The notes: generated by a model not told the origin, from the letters alone. Positions 1-9,734 are shown, counted from the stretch's first letter. The stretch: DNA of 64,000 nt from Agapetus fuscipes (GCA_951799405.1 OX637354.1:1550001-1614000), one strand, 5' to 3'. Program-made: numbers and translations.

Positions 1-167
1 CACAAGCAGACACGCATAATTTCGCGCTTACACATGCCGCATGTGGACCTACAATATAAAAAACCCAATCTCAAATGAACATAAGCCCTGCAACTCTTGC
101 CGACCTTCCCTGAAGCAGGGGTGACATTGGCAAAGTGAACCATTTTTTACAGTATGGGTGGTCATCT
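1..167 (-). repeat. RTE-1 3' end (family A), truncated by window edge
   Basis: Matches the consensus shared by more than 40 copies here, including the block around ATGCCGCATGTGGACC and the start block complementary to CTGACCACCCATACTG. The tail lies outside the window. Confidence 0.75.
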
Positions 168-208
168 TCTTTACTTACTTACTTTCTTTAATTTCATTAG
201 ACTTATTT

Positions 209-307
209 GACCAGTCCGTAGTTCAGTGGTAACACTGAATGGAAGGTTGTGGGTTCGAATCCCGGCGAAGCAAGAAGTTACACTATATTTGTAGCTTAGT
301 TTCGTTT
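209..307 (+). repeat. Short SINE: B1 tRNA-like head joined to B2 3' end
   Basis: A tRNA-like head (A box around TAGTTCAGTGGTAAC, B box GGTTCGAATCC) runs straight into the B2 terminal block AAGAAGTTACACTATA...TAGCTTAGTTTCGTT. The bodies of both families are missing, so this is either an internal deletion or a minimal recombinant. Confidence 0.6.
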
Positions 308-371
308 TTTTATTTATTATTAAGCTAACACAGACAAATCAAATACAACTACTAATATCTTTCATATCGTA

Positions 372-452
372 ACAGAATTTTGTGCATCGCTGGGAGTCGA
401 ACTAGGGTCCTTAGGTTTACAAATCCGTTGCGTTAACCACTAGACTACACAT
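372..452 (-). repeat. tRNA-like SINE head remnant
   Basis: Reverse strand shows TAGTCTAGTGGTTAACGC (A box) and GTTCGACTCCC (B box). The acceptor arms do not pair, so it is not a functional tRNA gene. Confidence 0.5.
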
Positions 453-487
453 CAAATTATCATGATTTTTTGTTTTTTTTATCCGAA

Positions 488-955
488 ACTGCGAATGAAT
501 GGAATATCCAGAGTCATAATAAAATAAGAGCTTGTATGAAGTAGGTTATGACTCTGGAGGAAATGAAAGAAGTATGTAAGGATAGAAAGAAATGGCGGTT
601 GATCTGTAATGTTGGCGGCTAGGGTTTATTAAGGTGAAATTGGTTTTATGTTTTAGTTTTTATTTTTATGTCCACGTATATATTATTATTTATTGATTTA
701 AAAAATGTAATTTGTCATGTATGTTCCTTGACTTATAGGTTGGTATGCGGCTGACCACCCATACTGCAAAAAATGGTTCACTTTGCCAAGAGTTGCAGGG
801 CTTATGTTCATTTGAGATTGGGTTTTTATGTTGTAGGTCCACATGCAGCATGTGTTAGCGCAAAATTATACATGTCTGCTTGTGGTAATGCATTTAATAT
901 AAATCTTAAATTATATATATCTTTGCAGCTTAGATTAGATTAGATTAGATTAGTA
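488..955 (+). mobile_element. RTE-1 LINE fragment: end of RT ORF plus 3' UTR
   Basis: Positions about 488-622 encode the C-terminal block seen more fully at 38.6 kb and 59.9 kb (NEW.IQSH, MTLEEMKEVCKDRKKWRLIC), broken by frameshifts. The 3' UTR follows and ends in an ATTAG tail at 930-955. It is 5' truncated, as is usual for target-primed reverse transcription. Confidence 0.7.
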
Positions 956-1209
956 GATATGTTAGCTGGTATGTCATTGCGAGCCTTTGGTATTTTCTTG
1001 AAAAAACGCTATATTCTGTTTCTATCCCACTTGGCTCCGCCGTTTTCCATATTCCTGAAGTCTGGACTCAGTCAGGGTTTGGCCAGAACCAGTGCATCAT
1101 CAGGAGAACTCCTCGATTCGGATACCAAAAGTAAATACAACCTCATTCATCAATTTCATATATTTTATGGTGTTGTGTTGTGCGTACTTTTTAAATTGTT
1201 TTTTTTTCA
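956..1209 (+). other. Unique stretch, no gene recognised
   Basis: An 88-codon open frame begins at 959 but it starts at the LINE tail and has no recognisable domain. I see no splice or promoter support for a gene. Confidence 0.3.
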
Positions 1210-1478
1210 TAAAATAGATTTGTGAAGAGGAATGCGATTCACCAACCTATTCTGCCTGGTCAGAAACAGGTATTAATATCATCAATTAATAATTCATTAT
1301 TGTTTATTTTAACGAATTATTAATTAATAATACCCCAATAACATCTGTTGAACCAGCGTCAAAGTTATGGTCAAATGACCCAGGCGGGGATCGAACCAAC
1401 GTTATTCTATTCCAAAAACGCTAAAACGATCAGCCCACTTGGCTCCCTCGGCCATTACACCGACTCTTTTTCGACATA
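1210..1478 (-). repeat. SINE-G (Ser/Leu-like tRNA head)
   Basis: On the reverse strand a tRNA-like head with GGCCGAGGGAGCC and GGTTCGATCCCCGCC is followed by a body shared with 48.64-49.39 kb and 57.1 kb, and ends near CATTCCTCTTCACAAATC. The D-arm sequence suggests a Ser or Leu tRNA origin. Confidence 0.55.
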
Positions 1479-1592
1479 CAACACGAACTAATTGTTGTTA
1501 CTTGTGATTGAAGATTGCACATACAATTTTGTTGATTGTGGAAGCATTTTTTAGATTACATATAGACCTTGAATAGGACTTAAAAGCGTACG

Positions 1593-1676
1593 TCTGGAAT
1601 CGCCACATGCGACTTTTTGTGGATAACGCAGGCATGAAGTTACACTATATGTGTAGCTTAGTTGCGTTGCGTTGTT
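1593..1676 (+). repeat. SINE-B2 3' end
   Basis: Contains CGCCACATGCGAC, GGATAACGCAGGC and TAGCTTAGTTGCG, and ends in a short TTGCG pentamer array. Confidence 0.7.
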
Positions 1677-1718
1677 GACACTTGATAGCTATGTGCACAC
1701 AGTACCAGTTTTATGAAA

Positions 1719-2184
1719 CTAATCTAATCTAATCTAATCTAAGCTGCAAAGATATATATCATTTAGGATTTATATTAAATGCATTCCCACAAGCAGATAT
1801 GTATAATTTCGCGCTAACACATGCCGCATGTGGACCTACAATATAAAAACCCAATCTCAAATGAACATAAGCCTCGCAACTCTTGCCGTCCTTCCCTGAA
1901 ACAGGGGTGACATTGGCAAAGTGAACCAATTTTTTTTTACAGTATGGGTGGTCAGCCGCATAACAACCTATAAGTCAAGGAACATACATGACAAATTACA
2001 TTTTTTTTTAAATCAATAAATAACAATATATACATGGACATAAAAAACTAAATCATAAAACCATTTTTTTTTACTTCAACAAACCCCAGCCGCCAACATC
2101 ACAGATTAACCGCCATTTTCTTCTATCCTTACATACTTCTTTCATTTCCTCCAGAGTCATAACCTTCTTCATACAAGCTGACAA
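1719..2184 (-). mobile_element. RTE-1 LINE fragment with ORF end
   Basis: Starts with a (TCTAA)n tail at 1,719-1,742, then the full A block. It continues upstream into the ORF end (reverse complement of MTLEEMKEVC...KKMAVNL) up to 2,184. Confidence 0.7.
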
Positions 2185-2475
2185 ATTTTTGACAAAAAAA
2201 AAAAATAACAAACCATTCATAATATGTACTTGCAATGAGTTGTGGACTCAATTTACTAAAATATCTTTACAACTTAGATTATAATGTCGACTCGTCGATA
2301 TTTTACGTCCATCATCTTAACGACCATATTAAACTCAAAAACTGATCATAAATAAGCTACTAAGGTACACATGTAGTGTAATTTCTTACCGCGTTTAAGT
2401 GGGTCGGACTAACGCCAAACAATTCAGTTGAGGAAATATGAATTATCTGTTGATTGTAAAACTGTTATTTATTGT
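2185..2475. other. Unassigned AT-rich spacer
   Basis: No coding signal. A short reverse-strand piece of the B2 terminal block lies near 2,363-2,392. Confidence 0.4.
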
Positions 2476-2738
2476 GTATGTTCCCCAACTTATAGATTGA
2501 TATGCGGCTGACCACCCATGCCGTAGAAAATGGTTCACTTTGACAATATCACCAATGTTTCATGCAAGGTCGGCAAGAGTTGCAGGGTGTATGTTCATTT
2601 GAGATTTGGGTTTTTATGTTGTAGGTTCACAATGCGGCAAGCGCAAGCGCGAACCTACTTGTGTCTGCTTGTGAGAATGCCTACAGTGTGAATCCTTAAT
2701 GTTACATAGCTTTGCAACTAAGATTAGATTAGATTAGA
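2476..2738 (+). repeat. Family A copy
   Basis: Begins a few bases before the usual TTCCTTGACTTATAGG boundary (here TTCCCCAACTTATAG) and ends in an ATTAG tail. Confidence 0.75.
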
Positions 2739-2740
2739 AG

Positions 2741-3009
2741 TTCCTTGACTGTTCCTTGACTTATAGGTTGGTATGCGGCTGACCACCTATACTGTAAAAA
2801 AATGGTTCACTTTGCCAATGTCACCCCTATTTCAGGGAAGGACGGCAAGAGTTGCAGGGCTTATGTTCATTTGAGATTGGGTTTTTATATTGTAGGTCCA
2901 CATGCGGCATGTGTTAGCGCGAAATTATACATGTCTGCTTGTGGGAATGCATTTAATATAAATCTTAAGTTATATATATATTTGCAGCTTAGATTAGATT
3001 AGATTAGAA
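2741..3009 (+). repeat. Family A copy in tandem with the previous one
   Basis: Starts with a doubled TTCCTTGAC and ends in (ATTAG)n. It is head-to-tail with the neighbouring copy but belongs to a different subtype: TGCGGCATGTGTTAGCGC here versus a GCAAGCGCGAAC form in the neighbour. Confidence 0.75.
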
Positions 3010-3190
3010 GTGAGGGATGTCCAGCTCCAGAGGAGGCGGATACTCATTCATTGTGAACGCGTAAACCATGCCGGCGGGCTTGAAATAAAGACCGAAACGG
3101 GAAATAATTTCTGACACTCATGGTGGGATTCCAACCCGAGCTTTCGGTTTGGAATGCAAACACTCTATCAACCGAGCTATCGACCGGACA
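3010..3190 (-). repeat. SINE-B2, 5' portion
   Basis: The reverse strand begins CCGGTCGATAGCTCGGTTG and carries the second tRNA-like head and the GAAATNATTTCCCGTTTCGG block. The tail is missing. Confidence 0.7.
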
Positions 3191-3804
3191 TCATTTTAAG
3201 TAAGTTGATACGGGATTTTCGCAATCTTAAAATTTAGAAAATAATATTATATATATCACAAAACTCGTTCCAGCCCACGTTGTATTTTTTAACGTCCGTT
3301 GATTTCTTCAGCTCCACATAAATTGTGTTACCGTTTTTTTGTTTTTCTGAAAATTAAATTAATTCAGATTCATATTTTTAATCGACTCTAAGAAAAGCTG
3401 CGTCGAACAGTTTCAAAGTTTTTTTTTTTAAGTTTGTAAATTATAGGAAATGGAGTGAAAATTAATTATTTTAAAGTATCAATTAAACTTCGATTTTGAC
3501 ACCATAAAGGTAAAACTAAATAGGTAACATATTAAGGTAACATGGGTTTCTCAGATAAATAACACTTTTTCCCTATTATCTACGAGAGAAAACACTAAAG
3601 AAGTGTAAATATCCTGTAGTTTAGAAGTTTTTCATAAGCACTGCCTTATAATTAGTTCACTAACTATGAGAAGTTACTCACAGAAAAATGTTTTATCCAC
3701 GATTTCTCAAATCAGTGAATCAGCACTTATTCGGTTTTGCCTTTAAGGTGGCGATTTGATTTTTTTTTTTTAAATCATTTCACTATTTTGTGTTCCTTAG
3801 CAGC
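3191..3804. repeat. AT-rich spacer containing repeat H
   Basis: No gene seen. The segment at about 3,600-3,750, with AATCAGTGAATCAGCACTTATTC, recurs at 10,460-10,620 and 27,985-28,010, so it belongs to an unclassified dispersed repeat (H). Confidence 0.4.
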
Positions 3805-3807
3805 TAA

Positions 3808-4099
3808 GGGGCTGTCCATATATTACGTCATTCGCATTAGGGGGGGGGGGGGGGGAGTCTGGTCTGCGGATGATGGCAAATGATGTACGAATACTAAAAG
3901 AGACGTCGTTCTTGTAAATACCAATTTCTACAAAGTATACAAAATATTATGTAAGTAATATAACATTATTAATTATTAAGCTCATCCATTATTACAGCAA
4001 GAGGGGAGGAAGGGTCATTAGATAATGACTATAGGATGATTGTAAGGGAGGGGGGTCGAAAATCAGCTAAAATTGAGGACGTAATTTATGGACGGCCCC
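3808..4099. mobile_element. Element I, 292-bp TIR element (PIF/Harbinger-like)
   Basis: Terminal inverted repeats GGGGCTGTCCATATATTACG and the complement of GACGTAATTTATGGACGGCC are flanked on both sides by TAA (3,805-3,807 and 4,100-4,102). A second copy of identical length lies at 45,423-45,714 with a TTA duplication. A 3-bp TWA target duplication is typical of PIF/Harbinger. It contains a long G run and codes for nothing. Confidence 0.75.
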
Positions 4100-4102
4100 T
4101 AA

Positions 4103-4280
4103 TAGGCTGGTATGAGGCTGACCCCCATGCTGTAAAAACTTGTTTCGCTTTTATTCACTTAAGTCTTCATGTTGTAGGCCCACATGCGGCATGTGTAAGC
4201 GCCCACTTACACATGTTTGCTTGCGGGAATGCATGTTTTACGAATCTTAAATGTAATACAACTTTGCAGCTTAGATTATA
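4103..4280 (+). repeat. Family A copy, 5' end cut by element I
   Basis: Starts at TAGGCTGGTATGAGGC directly after element I, so element I landed in or at the edge of this copy. Confidence 0.65.
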
Positions 4281-4309
4281 AATTTACAGGCTGCCATCTT
4301 GAAATGAAG

Positions 4310-4399
4310 CATTCGAGTACAAGAATGGGATATACAAAGCGAATGTCCGAGAAGGAAATGCACGAAAAAGGTGATGGATATGAATGAATTGAAAGAGTT
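4310..4399 (+). mobile_element. RTE-2 ORF C-terminal fragment
   Basis: Encodes EWDIQSE...KKVMDMNELKE, as in the fuller copy at 54.6-55.0 kb. It is interrupted by SINE-B1 at 4,402. Confidence 0.5.
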
Positions 4400-4401
4400 A
4401 T

Positions 4402-4712
4402 AATAATTTAATAATATTAGGATCATTTATTTGGTGAGCGCTGTATTTGTGTGTATCACACCTCAAGAGCCCTCTGCGAGCTTGGTCGTCGCTGTAGAAA
4501 GCGCTAATTCTCAAGCAAGACTCAGTTGCTGTAAGGTTGGATGGAACTTTCAGTGGCCGGTCTTTGGTAAAGGTTTATGAATTTTCAACTCAGCCAAGAG
4601 CACATTTAGCAATATAAATCGTATTTTTTGTGCTCCGCTGGGATTCAAATCTACAACTTTCCATTTACGAGTCCGAAGTGTTGCCACTGAAATACGGACC
4701 GGTCCAAGAATG
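4402..4712 (-). repeat. SINE-B1, full length
   Basis: The tail (AATAATATTAGGATCATTTATTTGG) is at the low-coordinate end. The tRNA-like head ends near 4,695, where GGACCGGTCCAAGA resembles the junction used by the 5S-headed copies. Confidence 0.7.
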
Positions 4713-4734
4713 ATAGATTATGTAATGAAAGTAA

Positions 4735-4812
4735 AAAAAAATGGAGGCATCTGTAGAGGCTTTGACCACCTCTAGCGGAATGGCGACAGAGTAACAGTTA
4801 CAGTTAAAGAGT
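4735..4812 (+). mobile_element. RTE-2 LINE 3' end
   Basis: Sequence ATGGAGGCATCTGTAGAGGC through AATGGCGACAGAGTAACAGTTACAGTTA is the end of RTE-2 with its ACAGTT tail. With 4,310-4,399 it probably forms one element split by SINE-B1. Confidence 0.55.
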
Positions 4813-5062
4813 GCACATATTTTATATTATGGGTGGTCAGTTTAGTATTAAAATAAGTCTTCCCGCGCAATTTTTCAACGTTATCGTCCGCCATGTTTGT
4901 TTTTGTTTATGGCAGCGTGCTTTTTTAGTCCATGGTCCGCGCGCGTGCGCCGTGGCATCCCGCCAAAAGAGATTATCAACATCAACACCGAGTCTAATCA
5001 ACAATAAAGCACTATTCAATAAACAAACTGTGGACGAAGCGTGTGTGAAAAGAATGGGTAAA
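4813..5062. other. Spacer, no gene recognised
   Basis: Opposing short frames overlap here but have no recognisable domain. A scrap of family A (TATGGGTGGTCAG-like) lies near 4,828-4,841. Confidence 0.35.
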
Positions 5063-5556
5063 CGCAACTAAGCTACACATATAGTGTAACTTCTTGCCTG
5101 CGTTATCCCCAAAGGGGTCGCATGTGGCGCTTCGGGACCTATTTATTTTTACAGGTAAGAGGGCCGGCCTCACACCAACCACTTTCAGTTGAAGTGGGGG
5201 TCCCAGCTCCCGGGGGGGGCTGGTTCTCATTTCTTGTGAAGGCTGAGTAAACCTTTGAGATCGAACCCTTGCTCTCGGCATGGAATGCAAGCATTCTACC
5301 AATTGAGCTATCGACCTTTTTACGAGATCGATCGTCGTCGCTACAAAGCGCCAATTCTCAAGCAAGACCCAGTTGCTGTAAGGCTGGATAGCCCTTTGGT
5401 GACCGGTCATTGGTAAAGGTTTTATGAATTTTTCAACCCGGCGAAGAGTAAATTTGAAAATATAAATGGTATATTTTTTGTGCTCCGCCGGGAATCAAAC
5501 CCACAACCTTCCCATTCAGAGTCCGCAGTGTTACCACTGAGCTACGGACCGGTCTA
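5063..5556 (-). repeat. Composite SINE (B1 head and body + B2), near full length
   Basis: On the reverse strand: B1 tRNA-like head, B1 body with GCTCTTCGCTGGGTTGAAAA-like block, GCGACGACGATC linker, then the second tRNA-like head (GGTCGATAGCTCAATTGGTAG) and the whole B2 tail to TTAGTTGC. Two B boxes are present, so it is a dimeric SINE. Confidence 0.75.
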
Positions 5557-5631
5557 ATGTGTGAAAGTTAAAAGTAGAAATAAGAAATAAATTAACGTAT
5601 GGGTTTGCGCGTACGCACGATGCAAGCATGC

Positions 5632-5886
5632 CGTCACCTTAATGATTGTTTGTCTTATGTCCATCAGAAGTAATTTTTCATGAGCAATGTTTGTATGTGT
5701 ACTGGACCAATGTGTCTTATGAAAACTAGGAATTGATTTTGAAAATATCTAAAACAACTCTCACATTATTGTGTTCAACGTTTTTTCTTATCTCAGATTG
5801 TGTAGAATGTGATTCTTAAGAAAATTCCTTTAAAAGGTCATCTTTGAATCAAATTGCAGATAAGCCAAACAAGCACTGTAGGGAAG
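5632..5886 (+). mobile_element. MITE D
   Basis: Inner block TTGTTTGTCTTATGTCCATC at the left and GATAAGCCAAACAAGCACTG at the right form the inverted termini. The same unit recurs at 23.1, 31.05, 49.4 and 54.15 kb. The family termini extend to CGTCCCC. Confidence 0.7.
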
Positions 5887-5957
5887 ATTTGTAAGCGCGA
5901 ACTTACACGCGTCAGTTTGTGAGCATATGCATTTCATTTGAATTTTAAATGTTGATA
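5887..5957 (+). repeat. Family A fragment
   Basis: TTGTAAGCGCGAACTTACAC through the ATGTTGATAG end. Confidence 0.5.
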
Positions 5958-5960
5958 GAC

Positions 5961-6490
5961 AGGTCCGTAGTCCAGTGGTAACACTTCGGACTCTGAATGG
6001 AAGGTTTTGGGTTCGAATCCCGGCGGAGCACAAAACATATACCATTTATGTTTTTAAAATTTTCTCTTCGCTGGGTTGTAAAAATTCATAAACCTGTACC
6101 AAAGACCGGTTATCAAAAGGTCCTTACAGCATAACATCAACCGGGTCTTGCTTGAGAATTGGCGCTTTGTAGCGACGCCCAAAGCTCGTAAAAAGTCCGG
6201 TCGATTGCTCAGTTGGTAGAATGCTTGCATTCCATGCCGAGAGCAAGGATTCGATCTCAAGGTTTACTCAGCCTTCACAAAAAATGGAATCAGCAGGAAA
6301 ACCCCCATTTTAACTGAAAGAGGTTGGTGTGAAACCGGCCTCCTTACCCGTAGAAATAAATTTGTCCCGAATCACCACATGCGACCCCTGCGGGGATAAC
6401 GCAGGCAAGAAGTTTTTATTTTTATTTTTATTATTTTATTTTTTTTATTTAGGATAGTTAGTTACACTATATGTGTAGCTTAGTTGCGTT
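5961..6490 (+). repeat. Composite SINE with AT-rich insertion
   Basis: Full dimeric B1-B2 SINE. Its terminal AAGAAG / TTACACTATATG block is split by about 50 bp of T/A-rich sequence (6,413-6,460), a simple-repeat expansion or a small insertion. Confidence 0.75.
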
Positions 6491-6499
6491 TACGATATG

Positions 6500-6612
6500 T
6501 ATTTGCAACATAGATTATAGATTATAGGTTGGCAAGATTTTTGAGACAAACCTATTGAAAGGTCATCTTTGAATAAAACGGTAGATACGCCAAACAAGCA
6601 CTGGGGGGACGT
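6500..6612 (+). repeat. Family A tail and MITE D right end
   Basis: TTGCAACATAGATTATAGATTATAGG (6,506-6,531) is an A tail. 6,545-6,612 is the right end of D, through CAAACAAGCACTGGGGGGACG. Confidence 0.6.
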
Positions 6613-6734
6613 ATTGTTGAATGATGATGATTTTGAATCCTGAGTACATTGGCAAGCTTTGTGTACGGCGGCATGACGTTACATTTTCGTCAAAGGGCAG
6701 ATAATAATAACACGGACCAACAATTTGTATATAT

Positions 6735-7063
6735 AGTCCGGTCGATAGCTCAGTTGGTAGAGTGCTTGCATTATACCCCGTGAGCTCGGTTTCGAATCGC
6801 ACCGAGGAGGGTGTCAGAAATGATTTCCTATTTCGGTGTTTATTTCAAACCCCATAATAAAAATACCGGCAAGGTTTACTCAGCCTTTACAAGAAATGAG
6901 TACCAGCCCCCTCGGGAGCTGGGAAACCCCCACTTCAACTGAAGTGGTTGGCGTAAGGCCAGCCCCCTTACCTGTAAAAATAAACAGGTTCAACTCGCCA
7001 CATGCGACCCCCTCGGGGATAACGCGGCAAGAAGTTACACTATATGTGTAGCTTAGTTGCGTT
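6735..7063 (+). repeat. SINE-B2, full length (ACCCCGTGAGC subtype)
   Basis: Complete from CCGGTCGATAGCTCAGTTGG to TTAGTTGCGTT. The anticodon-arm variant ATTATACCCCGTGAGC is shared with the copy at 58,833-59,160, so both come from one source lineage. Confidence 0.8.
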
Positions 7064-7267
7064 ACAAATGTAGTTTCAGGATTTCAAAAACCAGACGAAT
7101 CCATTTTACGTAGGTAACAAAAACTTTGCTCTCTCTCTTTAAACCAGAGATTCTCAAAGAGTTCTGAATATATGTATGAACCTCCAGGGGTCAATTTGGA
7201 AATGCTGAGGGTCTATGGAAATGGATCTAGAGATTGGGGTCCGTGAGATAAACGCTACCAAGCTCTC
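7064..7267. other. Unassigned spacer
   Basis: No gene or repeat recognised. Confidence 0.3.
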
Positions 7268-7539
7268 CATAGAGGTCGCATGTGGTGAGCGTAAGCTATT
7301 TATTTTGACAGGTAAGGTGGCCTGACTTACGCCAACCGCTTCAGTTGAAGTGGGGATTTCCCAGCTCCCAAAGGCGCTGGTACTCATTTCTTGTGAAGGC
7401 TGAGTGTACCTTGCCGGTATTTTTATTTTGGGTTAGAAATAAACACTGAAATTCGAAATCATTTCTGACACCCTAGGGTTCGAACTTGAGCTCTTGGCAT
7501 GGAATGCAAGCACTCTACCAACTGAGCGAGACTGGACTA
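7268..7539 (-). repeat. SINE-B2, 3' truncated
   Basis: The reverse strand runs from the tRNA-like head near 7,535 through ACTTCAACTGAAGCGG and stops before the terminal TTAGTTGC block. Confidence 0.75.
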
Positions 7540-7882
7540 TAGTACTGTATAGTTATGATGAAGATGGTACTCTACGAGAGTGGATCTCATTTATCTGGTT
7601 ACAGAAGCACAAATCCCTATTAAGGAAAACAGCGTAATATGTCGGCTATAAAAATATAATCATACGATGTGTATATTTTATACAGCTTCAGAAAACTGCT
7701 CTTCTTGCGATGTGTAAGAGGTTGCACCACATGTGCAGCTTAGTTGTGTTGCGTATGAAGGAACAAAAAAAACACCGGTAGGGTCTCCACGACGCAAAAT
7801 ACTTTGAAAGCTCCTGCTGCGAACTTTTCTATCATGTTAGTAGATTTTGGAGGCTAGCGCGGCAGTTAGATGTGACATTCGT
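7540..7882. other. Unique spacer with a B2 tail scrap
   Basis: 7,722-7,755 resembles the B2 end (GCAGCTTAGTTGTGTTGCG). The rest is not recognised. Confidence 0.35.
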
Positions 7883-7900
7883 GTGCCACTGGGTTCCATG

Positions 7901-8512
7901 GTAGAGCGACACAGTGACAAAACGATACATGACAGAACGACACATGTCAGAACGACACAGTGACAAAACGACATATGACAGAACGACATAGTGACAAATC
8001 GATACATAACATAACGACACATGACAGAACGACAGATGAAAGAACGACACATGGCAGAACGACACATGACATTTCGACACATGTCAGCACGACACAGTGA
8101 CAAAACGACACAGTGACAAAACGACACATGACAGAATGACACAGTGACAAAACGACACATGACATTTCGACACATGTCAGCACGACACAGTGACAAAACG
8201 ACACAGTGACAAAACGACACACGACAGAACGACACAGTGACAAAGCGACACATGGCAAAACGAGAGATGACAGAAAAACACATGACAGAACGACACATGA
8301 CATTTCGACACATGTCAGCACGACACAGTGACAAAACGACACAGTGACAAAACGACACATGACAGAATGACAGTGCCAAAACGACACATGACAGAACGAT
8401 ACATGACAGAACAAAACATTGGCAGAACAACACATGGCAGAACGACACATGACAGGACAACATATGACAGAACATCATAATGACAGTTCATCACATGAAA
8501 AAACATCACAAG
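7901..8512. repeat. FB1 left arm minisatellite
   Basis: About 16-bp degenerate units alternate AACGACACATGACAG and AACGACACAGTGACA, with higher-order repetition of roughly 110-115 bp. The long Cys/Arg/Ser-rich frames here exist only because the unit lacks stop codons. Confidence 0.85.
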
Positions 8513-8634
8513 AAAGTCGTTATGTCATGTGATGTTTTTTTCATGTGCCGTTTATGGTATGTTATGTTTAGTCATGTGATGTTTTGTTCTTGTGCTGTTT
8601 TTTCAAAGTGATGTTTTGTCACCGTGTTGTTCTG

Positions 8635-8885
8635 TCTAATCTTATCTAATCTTATCTAAGCTGCAAGGATATTTACCATTTAAGATTTATATAAAATGCA
8701 TTCCCACAAGCAGACATGTATAATTTCGCGCTTACACATGCCGCATGTGGACCTACATTATAAGAACCCATCTCAAATGAACATAAGCCCTGCAACTCTT
8801 GCCGTCCTTCCCTGAGACAGGGGTGACATTGGTAAAGTGAACCATTTTTTCACAGTGTGGGTGGTCAGCCGCATACCAACCAACC
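8635..8885 (-). repeat. Family A copy nested inside FB1
   Basis: The tail CTAATCTTATCTAATC begins at 8,635. The start block ends at GCATACCAACC near 8,880, and FB1 sequence (TTTTGTCATGTGTCG) resumes immediately. Confidence 0.75.
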
Positions 8886-8888
8886 TGT

Positions 8889-9340
8889 CATCTATCGTTT
8901 TGTCATGTGTCGATCTTCCATGTGAAGTTATGTCACTGTGTCGTTTTGTCACTGTGTATTTATGTCATGTGTCGTTCTGTCATGTGTGGTTCTGTCATGT
9001 GTCGTTCTGTCATGTGTCGTTCCATCATGTGTCCTTCTGTTTATGTGTCGTTCCATCATGTGTCGTTCTGTCATGTGTCGTTTCATCATGTGTCGTTCTG
9101 TCATGTGTCGTTCCATCATGTGTCGTTCTGTCATGTGTCGTTCCATCATGTGTCGTTCTGGCATGTGTCGTTTGATCATGTGTCGTTCTGTCATGTGTCG
9201 TTCTGTCACGTGTCGTTCTGTCATGTGTCGTTTCATCATGTGTCGTTCTGTCATGTGTCGTTCTGTCACGTGTCGTTCTGTCATGTGTCGTTCTGTCATG
9301 TGTCGTTCTGTCATGTGTCATTCTGTCATGTGTCGTTCTA
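8889..9340. repeat. FB1 right arm minisatellite
   Basis: About 30 units of CATGTGTCGTTCTGT with TTCCATCAT and TTTCATCAT variants, in inverted orientation relative to the left arm. It is more homogeneous than the left arm. Confidence 0.85.
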
Positions 9341-9357
9341 GCTGTTACCGTGCCACT

Positions 9358-9734
9358 CAGGTCTCCGCGGGATTCTCCCCTAAAACTTTTGCTCATGGCT
9401 TTAACGACTTCAGAGGACGACGACCCAAAGGACTTTCCATCAAAAGGACAAAAACTAGTTGTCCAAATTCACTCACCGAAATTACTAGAGTTACAGAAAA
9501 TTTCAGGTCCCACAAGGCTGCGAAATATTTAGGCTTTTGTTAGAGAAAATGGACATACCGTTGCGAACTATGAGTTTGTGTGTACCTACACGTACCTAGG
9601 CACGTAGTTTGCTGGTGTGCGGAACTGGAGTAGTTTCAAACAACTAATGTTATGATTAAATGGATGGTGGTAGACTGCTCTGGGCTGGAACCTGGTAATT
9701 CTTACGTACCAAATATCGATAATATTTGTATGAA
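9358..9734. other. Spacer, no gene recognised
   Basis: Short open frames only, with no repeat match within the window. Confidence 0.3.

Larger units (their letters stand above)
7891..9349. mobile_element. FB1, foldback element with minisatellite arms
   Basis: The left arm (7,901-8,512) is a tandem array of GACACATGACAGAAC/GACACAGTGACAAAAC units. The right arm (8,889-9,340) holds the same units reverse-complemented. The element is flanked by the 8-bp direct repeat GTGCCACT at 7,883-7,890 and 9,350-9,357. Termini TAGAGCGACACAG and CGTTCTA match FB2 and FB3. The centre (8,513-8,634) is palindromic around ACATCAC/GTGATGT. No transposase is present. Structure is like Drosophila foldback elements; the transposase family is unknown. 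Confidence 0.75.

Noticed and set aside
930..955. Telomeric repeat (insect TTAGG)
   Set aside because: The unit is ATTAG/TTAGA, three to five copies only, and always at the 3' end of family A. It is a LINE tail.
959..1225. 88-codon frame as a gene
   Set aside because: Starts in the LINE tail and ends in SINE-G; no domain.
4036..4281. 81-codon frame crossing element I and family A
   Set aside because: It spans a transposon boundary, so it cannot be an ancestral gene.
6735..6810. Functional tRNA genes at the many A-box/B-box sites
   Set aside because: Acceptor and anticodon stems do not pair well, there is no T-run terminator after the B box, and each is followed by SINE body sequence.
7837..8478. 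Long reverse-strand frames rich in Cys/Arg/Ser (213 and 167 codons) and similar frames at 8,907-9,543
   Set aside because: They are translations of the FB1 minisatellite. Several frames on both strands stay open at once because the unit has no stop codons; no start context, splice signals or domain.
8949..9396. Histidine/threonine repeat protein (MTERHMTERH... frames)
   Set aside because: Antisense reading of the FB1 right arm; same reasoning as for the left arm.
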